Shown: one piece after another, positions 1 through 6,422 of the stretch | Numbering within the stretch: position 1 is the stretch's first letter | Layout of the letters: each line of letters opens with the position of its first letter | NCBI GenBank assembly: GCA_902489225.1 | Contig: CABTZA010000043.1 | Coordinates: forward strand, 1 to 11,550 | Length of the DNA: 11,550 bases | Direction of reading: 5' to 3' | From: an uncultured Collinsella sp. | GTDB taxonomy: Bacteria > Actinomycetota > Coriobacteriia > Coriobacteriales > Coriobacteriaceae | Notes under the pieces: model-generated | Databases searched by the model: none | What the model saw: the letters and a program-made list of their open reading frames with translations, nothing else | Told to the model about the DNA's origin: nothing | Program-made: the position numbers and the translations under genes

Positions 1-288
1 CAGCTCATCGATGCGTGCGAGCGAGCGAACCCCGCCGCCCACGTCCACGGACAGACCGTCGACGCCGCAGATGGCCTTAATCGCCGCCGAGTTGGCAGCG
101 CATGTATCCTCGTCCTCACCAAAGGCAGCGGACAGGTCGACGACGTGCACCCAGCTTGCGCCCTGCTCGGCAAACGAACGGGCGACGGCCACGGGGTCGT
201 CGGAATATACCTTGCAGCGGGTGCGGTCGCCGCGCTCCAGGCGCACAACCTTGCCGCCGATCAGATCGATTGCGGGAAACAGGATCAT
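1..288 (-). CDS. hisA: HisA, ProFAR isomerase (N-terminal part, runs off the left edge)
   Basis: This is the first 96 codons of the phosphoribosylformimino-5-aminoimidazole carboxamide ribotide isomerase, a cytoplasmic TIM barrel that performs the Amadori rearrangement feeding the HisF/HisH synthase. Visible family signatures are the N-terminal strand FPAIDL with the catalytic acid Asp8, GGKVVRLERGD at about residues 11-21, the strand HVVDL at about 48-52, and VGGGVRS, part of the phosphate-binding region, at about 82-88. The ATG lies at 288-286 and overlaps the hisH stop as ATGA, so translation is probably coupled to hisH. The C-terminal barrel half, with the second catalytic Asp, is outside the window. 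HisF is the only close alternative. The AIDL and GGKVVRL motifs fit HisA, whereas HisF normally begins with a CLDV-type strand. Confidence 0.95.
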   Translation of the reverse strand, partial: MILFPAIDLIGGKVVRLERGDRTRCKVYSDDPVAVARSFAEQGASWVHVVDLSAAFGEDEDTCAANSAAIKAICGVDGLSVDVGGGVRSLARIDEL

Positions 289-986
289 CGGCCGGCCTCC
301 TCGACGATGTTGACGAAGTTCTTAAGGATGCGCTGACCCAGCGCGGAGGATTTCTCGGGATGGAACTGGCAGCCCCACACGTTGCCATGGCGCACGATGC
401 ACGGGAAGCTCCGCGTATAGTGCGTGCGTGCCAGCACATCGGCGGTATCGGCGTCGTCGGCCACTGCATAGCTGTGGGTGAAGTACATGTTGGCGCCCTC
501 GGCAAAACCGGCGAGCAGCGGATCGGCCGCACCGGCAGGCGTCATATGCACCTGGTCCCAGCCCACGTGCGGCACCTTAAGGCGGCTCGACTCCAAGCGC
601 GTGCACGAACCGCGCATAATGCCCAGGCCATCGACCCAGGGACCGCCAGTCTGCTCAGAGGCATTGCCGTCGGCGACCGCGCCCTCGTCCGCAGGCACGC
701 CCTCGTTGCCGCGCTCAAAAAATAGCTGAAGGCCCAGGCAGATGCCGAGCAGCGGAGTTCCGGCGGCGACGGCATCGAGCACCGCGTCCGCCTCGCCGCT
801 CTGGCGCATAAAGGCGATCGCGTCATAGAACGCGCCCACGCCCGGGATGACCAGGCCGTCGGCGCGGCGGATCTGCTCCGGATCGTCCGACGTGCAGGCG
901 GCGGCACCGGCGCGCGCAAGCCCGCGCGCAACGCTCGACAAGTTGCCCTTGTGGTAGTCGACCACCACGATCTTCGGTTCGCCCAC
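285..986 (-). CDS. hisH: HisH, glutaminase subunit of imidazole glycerol phosphate synthase
   Basis: Class I glutamine amidotransferase that hydrolyses glutamine and channels ammonia to HisF to make imidazole glycerol phosphate and AICAR. With the GTG start at 986, the protein is 233 residues. The triad is visible: Cys83 in GICLGLQ, and His209 and Glu211 in QFHPEKS. IPGVGAF (oxyanion region), the PHVGWD motif and YFTHSY are also present. HisH is usually about 200 residues. The extra length includes an acidic, Gly-rich insertion of about 20 residues just after the nucleophile region (about 93-116), before the GLGIMRG strand. The start is chosen from GGAGG at 996-992, 5 nt before the GTG. A GTG at 998-996 would add four residues but has no good ribosome site. 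The gene follows hisB after a 78-bp gap and overlaps hisA. Confidence 0.95.
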   Translation of the reverse strand: MGEPKIVVVDYHKGNLSSVARGLARAGAAACTSDDPEQIRRADGLVIPGVGAFYDAIAFMRQSGEADAVLDAVAAGTPLLGICLGLQLFFERGNEGVPADEGAVADGNASEQTGGPWVDGLGIMRGSCTRLESSRLKVPHVGWDQVHMTPAGAADPLLAGFAEGANMYFTHSYAVADDADTADVLARTHYTRSFPCIVRHGNVWGCQFHPEKSSALGQRILKNFVNIVEEAGR

Positions 987-990
987 GCGA

Positions 991-996
991 CCCTCC
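991..996 (-). promoter_or_regulatory. Ribosome binding site that decides the hisH start
   Basis: On the minus strand this reads GGAGGG. It lies 4-5 nt before the GTG at 986-984 and overlaps the alternative GTG at 998-996. The downstream GTG is therefore the likely start. Confidence 0.6.
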
Positions 997-1010
997 ACTT
1001 CTCATCATCC

Positions 1011-1051
1011 AAAACCACCGCAAAGGGGACAGGCACCTTCGTGGTGGTTTT
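1011..1051. repeat. REP-like long hairpin between hisB and hisH
   Basis: The arms AAAACCACC (1011-1019) and GGTGGTTTT (1043-1051) are perfect inverses. Pairing continues inward with G-U at 1020/1042, C-G at 1021/1041, one mismatch, then AAGG (1023-1026) with CCTT (1036-1039). The loop contains GGACAGGCA. The core GGTGCCTGTCCCC (minus strand) resembles a REP-type palindrome that I recall as abundant between genes of several bacteria, including Coriobacteriia. That comparison is from memory. It sits inside the his transcript and has only four T on either side, so it looks more like a processing, stability or partial-termination element than a full terminator. Confidence 0.7.
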
Positions 1052-1064
1052 ACCCTTGTGACGG

Positions 1065-1652
1065 TTACAGCGAGCCCTTGGTGCTGGGAATGCCCTGCAC
1101 GCGGGGGTCCAGCTCGCAGGCGCGGCGCATCGTGCGGCCCACGGCCTTAAAGGCGGCCTCGATAATGTGATGCGAGTTGCCGCCCACCAGCTCGCGCACG
1201 TGCAGCGTGAGCTTGGCATCGCGCGCAAAGGCGTAGAAGAACTCGACGGCCAGCTCGGTATCGAAGCTGCCCACGCGCTCAGTCGGCACGGGCAGCTCGC
1301 AGTAGGCCTGCCCGCGGCCCGAAATGTCCACGGCAGCCATCACAAGCGTCTCGTCCATGGCAATCGCTGCATCGGCAAAGCGTGTAATGCCCGCCTTGTC
1401 GCCCAGCGCCTGGCTAAACGCCTCGCCCAGCACAATGCCCGTGTCCTCGACGGTATGATGCGCATCGACCTCCACGTCGCCCACCGCGTGCACCGTCAGA
1501 TCGAACAGGCCATGGCGGCCAAAAGCGTTGAGCATGTGGTCGAAAAACGGCACACCGGTCGAGATATCGCACACGCCGCTTCCATCCAGGTCGAGCTTTA
1601 CGACAATGTCGGTCTCGCCCGTCTTGCGGGTCACCTCGGCATAGCGGTCCAT
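1065..1652 (-). CDS. hisB: HisB, imidazoleglycerol-phosphate dehydratase
   Basis: Mn-dependent dehydratase that converts imidazole glycerol phosphate to imidazole acetol phosphate. The 195 residues match the usual length of the monofunctional enzyme, so there is no histidinol-phosphatase domain as in enterobacterial HisB. The duplicated metal-binding signatures are clear: FFDHML at about 36-41, DAHHTVED at about 63-70 and GNSHHIIEAAFKA at about 158-170. The two HH motifs supply the metal-bridging histidines. The ATG at 1652 directly follows the hisC TAG with no spacer, and its ribosome site (GGAGGA) lies within the last hisC codons, so the two are probably translationally coupled. A histidinol-phosphate phosphatase must be encoded elsewhere, since none is seen here. 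Confidence 0.97.
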   Translation of the reverse strand: MDRYAEVTRKTGETDIVVKLDLDGSGVCDISTGVPFFDHMLNAFGRHGLFDLTVHAVGDVEVDAHHTVEDTGIVLGEAFSQALGDKAGITRFADAAIAMDETLVMAAVDISGRGQAYCELPVPTERVGSFDTELAVEFFYAFARDAKLTLHVRELVGGNSHHIIEAAFKAVGRTMRRACELDPRVQGIPSTKGSL

Positions 1653-2768
1653 CTACATCTCCTCCTTCACCAGCACGGCAAACGCGGCCAGCACCTCGTC
1701 GTTTTCCTGCGGGGTGCCTACGGTAATGCGCAGACAGTCCGCGAGCCCCGACGCGTAACTAAAGTCGCGCACCAAAATCGAATACTCGTCGCGCAGACGC
1801 TCGCGCACGCGCGTGGCATGCGGCGTGCGCACAAGCACAAAGTTCGCCGCGCTCGGCCACGCCTCCACGGGCAGACCCTCGGCAGCCATCGCGCGCAGGG
1901 CACACAACTCGCGCTCGCGCTCGGATGCGACCTGTGCCACCACGGGCGCGTACGCATCGCGGGCACGCACGCAGGCAAGCGCCGCCGCCTGGCTCAACAC
2001 GTTGACCGAATAGATCTGGCGAATCGCCGCGAACACGTCGATGACCTCGGGCGCCGCGATCACATAGCCCAGGCGCGTGCCGGCGGCGCCGAACGCCTTG
2101 GACAGTGTATGCAGAATCACCAGGTTAGGATGCTCGGCAATAAGGCCTTGCGCCGTAGTTGCCGCGCCAAACGAATCGTCGGCAAACTCCACGTAGGCCT
2201 CGTCGACCATGACCATGCCGGGGCAGGCATCGCACAGAGCCGCAACAAAGTCGAGCGGCGCCACGTCACCCGTGGGATTGTTGGGCGAGGTCACGATCGC
2301 CAGATTGCACTCGGGAGCCGCCGCAAGCACCGCCGCCTGGTCGAGCTCAAAGGTCGCCGGGTCGCGCCACACGTCGCGCACCTCGGTCTGGCACAGCGAC
2401 GCAAAGAACGCATACTCGCTAAAGCACGGCGGGCAGTTGAGCAGGGTCCGCCCCGCGCCGCCAAACGCCAGCAGGAAGTTATAGAGTAGCTCGTCGCCGC
2501 CGTTGCCCACGCAGATGTTCTCGCGCGTCACGCCATGCCAGGCAGCAAGCTCGTCGCGCAGGTCGTTGGACATGGGATCGGGATAGCGGTTGAGCGGTGC
2601 GGCAGCCAAGGCCGCATCAACCGCCTCGCGCACGCCGGCCGGCACGGGATAGGTGTTCTCGTTGGCCGAAAGATTGATGCGCGTGGGCGTAAAGTTGGGA
2701 TCGTAGGGCTCGATGCCGGTCAAGTAGGGCTGGACGAGCTCCTTCATGCGGGGCGTCAGCTCGGCCAT
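1653..2768 (-). CDS. hisC: HisC, histidinol-phosphate aminotransferase
   Basis: PLP-dependent fold-type I aminotransferase that converts imidazole acetol phosphate and glutamate to histidinol phosphate and 2-oxoglutarate. Its 371 residues are normal for the family. Seen in order are NLSANEN (about 32-38), RYPDP (61-65), the SPNNPTG loop (161-167), VDEAYVEF (188-195, Asp189 contacting the PLP ring nitrogen), TLSKAFG with the Schiff-base Lys224, GTRLGY with Arg232, and LRITVG with Arg347 as the substrate carboxylate clamp. The ATG at 2768 is preceded by GGAGG with a 6-nt gap and lies 1 nt after the hisD stop. The frame stays open upstream to 2837, but that stretch is inside hisD and has no family similarity. 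HisC-like enzymes can also take aromatic substrates. The operon context supports the histidine role. Confidence 0.96.
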   Translation of the reverse strand: MAELTPRMKELVQPYLTGIEPYDPNFTPTRINLSANENTYPVPAGVREAVDAALAAAPLNRYPDPMSNDLRDELAAWHGVTRENICVGNGGDELLYNFLLAFGGAGRTLLNCPPCFSEYAFFASLCQTEVRDVWRDPATFELDQAAVLAAAPECNLAIVTSPNNPTGDVAPLDFVAALCDACPGMVMVDEAYVEFADDSFGAATTAQGLIAEHPNLVILHTLSKAFGAAGTRLGYVIAAPEVIDVFAAIRQIYSVNVLSQAAALACVRARDAYAPVVAQVASERERELCALRAMAAEGLPVEAWPSAANFVLVRTPHATRVRERLRDEYSILVRDFSYASGLADCLRITVGTPQENDEVLAAFAVLVKEEM

Positions 2769-2769
2769 A

Positions 2770-4206
2770 TTAGGCCTCCTCGCCGGTCGCGCCAGCGGCA
2801 CCGCCCGCAGCCGCCGCCAGGTCCACGCCCTCAGCAACCGTCGCCACGGCGTCGCCCGGCCAGGCGACCTTGGTCAGGTCGGCCGCAGCCAGTGACTCGG
2901 CACTCACGGCATCCTCGCCCTGCTCCAGCACGCGACGACGCAGGGCAGCAGAAAGCGCGTGCGCCCACAGGCCCTCGGCCTCGGCTAGACGCTGTGTGGC
3001 GGGAGCGTCAGAGAGCAGGCCCTCGGGCGTATAGCAAATGACGCTCGAGCGCTTAACGAACTCTTCGACCGAAAGCGGGTTGGAGAACATGGCCGTGCCG
3101 CCGGTTGGCAGCGTGTGGTTGGGACCGGCAACATAATCGCCGAGCGGCTCGGAGCTCCAAGCGCCCACAAAGATGGCGCCGGCGTTGCGAATGCCGCCGA
3201 GCAGGCCCATCGCGTCCTTGCAGTGCAGCTCCAAGTGCTCGGGCGCCACGGTATTCACCGCCTCGACGGCGGCAGCCATGTCGGCGGCCACCACGATGGT
3301 GCCCTCATTGTCGAGCGAAGCACGCGTGATCTCGGCACGCGGCGACTGCGCCACCAGGATATCGATGCCTGCCTCGACCTCGCGCGCAAACTGCTCGTCG
3401 CAGGTCACCAGATAGCAGGCTGCCAGCGGATCGTGCTCGGCCTGGGCCATCAGGTCGGCCGCGACCACCATGGGCTTGGCCGTGGCATCGGCCAGCACGC
3501 AGACTTCGGAGGGGCCAGCGACCATGTCGATACCCACGTCGCCCGAGACAATCTGCTTGGCCGCAGCGACAAAGGCGTTGCCCGGGCCGGTGATCTTGTC
3601 GACGCGCGGAATAGTCTCGGTGCCGTACGCCAGCGCGGCCACGGCCTGAGCGCCACCCACCATATAGATCTCGTCCACGCCGCCGAGCTTTGCCGCGGCG
3701 AGCGTATACGGGCTGATCAGGCCATCTTTCTGCGGCGGGGTCACCATGACCACGCGCTTGACGCCGGCAACCTTGGCGGGAATGGCATTCATGAGCACCG
3801 TGGAGGGATACTGCGCGCGACCGCCCGGCACGTAGATGCCGGCCGCCGCGAGCGGGGTCACCTTAACGCCGAGCATCGTGCCGTCCGCACGCGTGGTAAA
3901 CCAGCTCTGCTCGACCTCGCGCTGGTGGAACTCACGAATCTGGCGTGCAGCCTTTTCGAGCGCCGCGGCAAAAGCGGGATCGAGGCCTTCGAGCGCGGCA
4001 TCGATCTGCTCTTGCGGCAGACGGAAGCTCTGCAGCTCGACACCGTCAAAACGCTGGCAGTAATCGCGCACCGCGGCATCGCCGTTGGCACGCACGTTGG
4101 CCACGATATCGCGGGCGGCGTCGACGATGTTTTGCGGCAGCACGCCCTTGCGGTTGAGCTGGTTGGTAACGAGGCGCTCACCGGGAGCAAGCTTGATAGT
4201 CTTCAT
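2770..4206 (-). CDS. hisD: HisD, histidinol dehydrogenase
   Basis: Zn-dependent NAD enzyme that oxidises histidinol to histidine in two steps, the last reactions of the pathway. It has 478 residues against about 430 for the family. The excess is an Ala/Gly-rich tail after about residue 435 that resembles no domain I know. Catalytic and zinc residues line up with the E. coli enzyme: Gln255 and His258 in MAQAEH, Glu323-His324 in APEHLEL, Asp357 in GDYVAGPNHT, and His416 in EGLWAH. The NAD-site region PGGRAQYPST is at about 127-136. The ATG at 4206 has an AGGGG ribosome site about 8 nt upstream. It is separated from hisZG by 105 bp and runs to within 1 nt of hisC, whose ribosome site overlaps the hisD terminal codons. 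Confidence 0.96.
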   Translation of the reverse strand: MKTIKLAPGERLVTNQLNRKGVLPQNIVDAARDIVANVRANGDAAVRDYCQRFDGVELQSFRLPQEQIDAALEGLDPAFAAALEKAARQIREFHQREVEQSWFTTRADGTMLGVKVTPLAAAGIYVPGGRAQYPSTVLMNAIPAKVAGVKRVVMVTPPQKDGLISPYTLAAAKLGGVDEIYMVGGAQAVAALAYGTETIPRVDKITGPGNAFVAAAKQIVSGDVGIDMVAGPSEVCVLADATAKPMVVAADLMAQAEHDPLAACYLVTCDEQFAREVEAGIDILVAQSPRAEITRASLDNEGTIVVAADMAAAVEAVNTVAPEHLELHCKDAMGLLGGIRNAGAIFVGAWSSEPLGDYVAGPNHTLPTGGTAMFSNPLSVEEFVKRSSVICYTPEGLLSDAPATQRLAEAEGLWAHALSAALRRRVLEQGEDAVSAESLAAADLTKVAWPGDAVATVAEGVDLAAAAGGAAGATGEEA

Positions 4207-4311
4207 ATCGGTATCCCCTATCGGTCGAGGTTATGTTCGAAAAACGAGAGGCCGGGCGGCGGCGCCAGTCGACCCGCAGCCCAGACGTTGGGGCGCCCGT
4301 GCGTGCTCGCG

Positions 4312-6027
4312 CTATTGTGCCGAGCCCGCGACGGGCTCAAAATGCTTGTCCTTCACGGCAGCCGCCAAGCGATCTGCCAGATTGCGTACGCGCGGATCCA
4401 GACGTGCGGCGCCCGGATTGACAAAGAAGCGGGCCGTGCAGTCCATGATGCGGCCGGTGATGACCAGGTCGTTATCGCGCAGCGTGGCGCCCGTGGCGGC
4501 AATATCCACGATGCGATCGGTCATGCCGACGATGGGGCCCAGCTCGATGTTGCCGTGCAGTGAGACGATATCGGCGTTCACGCCGCGCTCGGCATACCAG
4601 GCACTCGCGATGCGCGGATACTTGGTGGCCACGCGAAGCGACCCGCGGCGGGCATAGTTGCGCTCGGCCTGGCCGGCGCGCCACGCGGGCTCTGCCTCGA
4701 TAAACGTGCACAGGCCGTAGCCCAGATCGACCAGCTGCAGCAAGTTGAGGTCTGCCTCGATGAGCGAGTCCCAGCCACAGATGCCGCAATCGGCACCACC
4801 ACAGCCCACAAAAGCGGGCGCGTCGCTGGGACGCACGATGACAAACTCGATATCGCCGACCGTGCCCTCGCCGGCACGCGTGTCGCGACCGCGCACAATC
4901 AGGTGACGGCCGGGGTCGCGCAGCTCAGAGACGTCCAGGCCCGCGGCCTCGAGCACGTCGAGCGTGTCGGCCTTAAGCGAGCCCTTGGGCACGGCGATGC
5001 GTAGCGGGCCTTCGGCGCCGCGGCCCACGGCGTGGTCACCATCGGAGGCGGCGTCCTCGGCAGAGGTGCACGCGGCCTCCAGACGCTCGAGCGAAAAGGC
5101 GAAGCCCGCCGCCGGCACCTCGATGCCGTCGCCGAACGCGCCGGTAAAGATAGAGTCGTAGCGACCGCCCGAGCCCACCGGATCGGGCAGGCCACCGGCA
5201 TAGGCCTTAAAGACCAGGCCCGTGTAGTAATCGAAAGAGTTCATGATGGAGAAGTCGAACGACAGCACCTGGGCGTCCTCGGGAGCCAGACCATCAACCA
5301 GGGCACGGAGTTCGCGCGTCAGCGGCGCGACAATACCGGCAGCCGCCAGCAGCGCATCCACGCGATCGAGCACTTCGGCCCCACCATGCAGGCGCGGCAG
5401 TTCGCTGACGGCGGCCTTAACGGCATCGGTCTCGGCGCTTGCCGCCACGCGGGCATCGAGGCCCACAAAGTCGTTGGCGTGCACGCAGCGCAGAGCCTCG
5501 GCAGCCAGCTCGCGATCCTCGCACGCCGCGAGCAGCTCCTTAAACGGGCGCACGCTACCTGCGATAATGCGCGCATCGGGCAGCGCCAACTTGCGAACGG
5601 CCTCGGCCACCAGCGAGACGATCTCGACATCGCCCGCGGTATCGCCCGCGCCGATGAGCTCAAAACCCAGCTGGGTAAATTGACGCGAACCGCCGGCATT
5701 GCGCTGGCATTCGCGAACCACCGGCGCCTCATAGCGCAGGCGCAGCGGCAAGTCGGCCGCGCGCATGCGGGTCGAGACCAAACGCACGATCGGCAACGTA
5801 TTGTCGGGACGAACCACCAACAAGCGGCCGTCATCGTCAAAAAGCTTAAACGGCGTGTCCGCGATACGGCCGCCCTCCTCGAGCGAGCCCTTGTCCTCGA
5901 GCAGCGGCGTCTCAACCGGCAGATAATGATGCTCCCTAAAGCAGCCCTTCACCGTCAGCGCGATCTCCTCGCGCGCCTGAGCCTCCTCGGGCAATATGTC
6001 CCGGAATCCCCACGGTGTGGCCGTCAT
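4312..6027 (-). CDS. HisZ-HisG fusion: ATP phosphoribosyltransferase with its regulatory subunit
   Basis: One uninterrupted ORF of 571 residues joins two proteins that are normally separate. Residues 1 to about 320 are HisZ, the catalytically inactive histidyl-tRNA-synthetase paralogue: GFRDILPEEA (7-16), VRPDNTLPIVR (72-82), RQFTQLGFELIG (115-126, motif-2 region), SFDYYTGLVF (264-273) and FSLERLEA (311-318, motif 3-like). Residues 321-341 are a charged, low-complexity linker. Residues 342 to about 562 are short-form HisG: RIAVPKGSL (343-351), GICGWDSLIEAD (415-426), RVATKYPRIA (465-474) and the PRPP-loop region VDIAATGATL (507-516). Short HisG needs HisZ for activity and histidine feedback, so the fusion fixes a 1:1 ratio. 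It catalyses ATP + PRPP to phosphoribosyl-ATP, the committed step. The ATG at 6027 follows GGAGG by 8 nt. It is first in the operon. Confidence 0.93.
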   Translation of the reverse strand: MTATPWGFRDILPEEAQAREEIALTVKGCFREHHYLPVETPLLEDKGSLEEGGRIADTPFKLFDDDGRLLVVRPDNTLPIVRLVSTRMRAADLPLRLRYEAPVVRECQRNAGGSRQFTQLGFELIGAGDTAGDVEIVSLVAEAVRKLALPDARIIAGSVRPFKELLAACEDRELAAEALRCVHANDFVGLDARVAASAETDAVKAAVSELPRLHGGAEVLDRVDALLAAAGIVAPLTRELRALVDGLAPEDAQVLSFDFSIMNSFDYYTGLVFKAYAGGLPDPVGSGGRYDSIFTGAFGDGIEVPAAGFAFSLERLEAACTSAEDAASDGDHAVGRGAEGPLRIAVPKGSLKADTLDVLEAAGLDVSELRDPGRHLIVRGRDTRAGEGTVGDIEFVIVRPSDAPAFVGCGGADCGICGWDSLIEADLNLLQLVDLGYGLCTFIEAEPAWRAGQAERNYARRGSLRVATKYPRIASAWYAERGVNADIVSLHGNIELGPIVGMTDRIVDIAATGATLRDNDLVITGRIMDCTARFFVNPGAARLDPRVRNLADRLAAAVKDKHFEPVAGSAQ

Positions 6028-6062
6028 CTGGTGAGCCTCCTCATGCTGTGTTGCATACAGAA

Positions 6063-6094
6063 CAAACGACCGGCATAGCTCCGCCGGTCTTTTG
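6063..6094 (-). promoter_or_regulatory. Hairpin in the hisZG leader (possible attenuator or 5' stabiliser)
   Basis: The arms GACCGGC (6068-6074) and GCCGGTC (6083-6089) are perfect inverses around an 8-nt loop. On the minus strand the stem can extend past one A/G mismatch by AAA/TTT and a C-G pair (6091-6094 with 6063-6066). Downstream on the his transcript the sequence is U-rich (GTTTGTTCTGT), so a weak intrinsic terminator is possible. On the plus strand it is followed by TTTT, but no rightward gene ends here. If transcription starts near 6096, the hairpin would lie at the extreme 5' end of the mRNA. Confidence 0.45.
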
Positions 6095-6102
6095 GGTACT
6101 TT

Positions 6103-6118
6103 AGCATACTAGAGTGCT
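6103..6118. promoter_or_regulatory. CTAG-centred palindrome, candidate operator of the his operon
   Basis: The sequence AGCATACTAGAGTGCT is an interrupted palindrome of form AGCA-N2-CTAG-N2-TGCT, with 12 of 16 positions symmetric. On the minus strand it contains TATGCT, a possible -10 box for hisZG about 76 nt before its start codon. No convincing -35 is seen. A regulator bound here would block transcription. TrpR-family repressors recognise CTAG-containing palindromes, and a TrpR-family histidine regulator has been proposed in Gram-positive bacteria (recalled, not checked). The link is inference. Confidence 0.4.
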
Positions 6119-6213
6119 TGCGGGGAAAATCCTTGTCCGCAGCTCACACCGTATTCATTTGGAAACATAGGGGCAGACGCTCAGCTAAATCTGACGATTA
6201 TCTAGGCCAACCA

Positions 6214-6267
6214 GAAACCATATCCCGTTTTTCGTCTAAAAACTGGGATGCAGTTTCCGCTGAGGAC
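6214..6267. repeat. Dispersed inverted repeat, copy 1
   Basis: GAAACCATATCCC (6214-6226) faces GGGATGCAGTTTC (6245-6257). The five outer and five inner positions pair, and TTTT (6229-6232) can pair with AAAA (6239-6242) in the loop. The right arm continues into CCGCTGAGGAC (6257-6267). The stretch 6245-6267 matches 11323-11345 at 19 of 23 positions, and the left arm lies 31 nt before the right one, as it does in the second copy (32 nt). It therefore belongs to the same intergenic repeat family as the array near the right edge. Confidence 0.65.
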
Positions 6268-6353
6268 CTTTTCCGAACTGCTTCTGCAGCGGCTGTTTTG
6301 GCTCCGGGACCGCGTCAATCGCATATCTTTATGGCGCCTTTATCCTACACATG

Positions 6354-6382
6354 TTGTATAACTACCAAATGTGGAATATAAC
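6354..6382 (+). promoter_or_regulatory. Sigma-70-type promoter of the MMPL operon
   Basis: TTGTAT (6354-6359) and TATAAC (6377-6382) are separated by 17 nt, close to the housekeeping consensus. Transcription would start near 6389, giving a leader of about 34 nt. CACAT (6348-6352) and ATGTG (6369-6373) form a short inverted repeat over the -35 and spacer, which could be a repressor site, but 5-nt arms are weak evidence. Confidence 0.65.
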
Positions 6383-6410
6383 AAAGAGCAAAACATAGGC
6401 TGAGCGTTAT

Positions 6411-6415
6411 GGAGG
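6411..6415 (+). promoter_or_regulatory. Ribosome binding site that decides the MMPL start
   Basis: GGAGG lies 7 nt before the TTG at 6423 and only 1 nt before an in-frame TTG at 6417, so the later TTG is favoured. An ATG overlapping this site (6409) reaches a stop after three codons. Confidence 0.65.
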
Positions 6416-6422
6416 ATTGAGG

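Larger units (their letters stand above)
6028..6422. other. Divergent intergenic region between the his operon and the MMPL operon
   Basis: About 395 bp without a credible gene and visibly richer in A/T than the flanking genes. From left to right it holds the his leader with a hairpin, a CTAG palindrome at a possible his promoter, one copy of a dispersed inverted repeat, and the promoter and ribosome site of the rightward operon. No T-box signature was seen, and the short leader frames contain no histidine codons. Confidence 0.7.

Noticed and set aside
2769..2837. Upstream extension of hisC by 23 codons.
   Set aside because: It lies in the end of hisD, is Arg-rich and lacks similarity. The ATG at 2768 has an ideal ribosome site.
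4207..4311. Possible hairpin GGCGCC (4261-4266) with GGCGCC (4292-4297) between hisZG and hisD.
   Set aside because: Six-base self-palindromes in a very GC-rich stretch with a 25-nt loop and no T-run; readily explained by chance.
3115..4563. Long plus-strand open frame (482 codons) opposite hisD and hisG.
   Set aside because: It is the mirror of high-GC codon bias in the his genes; it crosses the hisD/hisZG gap and has no recognisable domain. The same holds for 1167-2489 and 5032-6078.
6028..6120. T-box riboswitch or histidine leader peptide controlling the operon.
   Set aside because: No T-box consensus was seen, the leader is too short for one, and the small frames in it carry no histidine codons.
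6118..6381. Open frame of 87 codons on the plus strand in the divergent intergenic region.
   Set aside because: No ribosome site, atypical composition, it spans the his promoter palindrome edge and the inverted repeat, and the protein resembles nothing.
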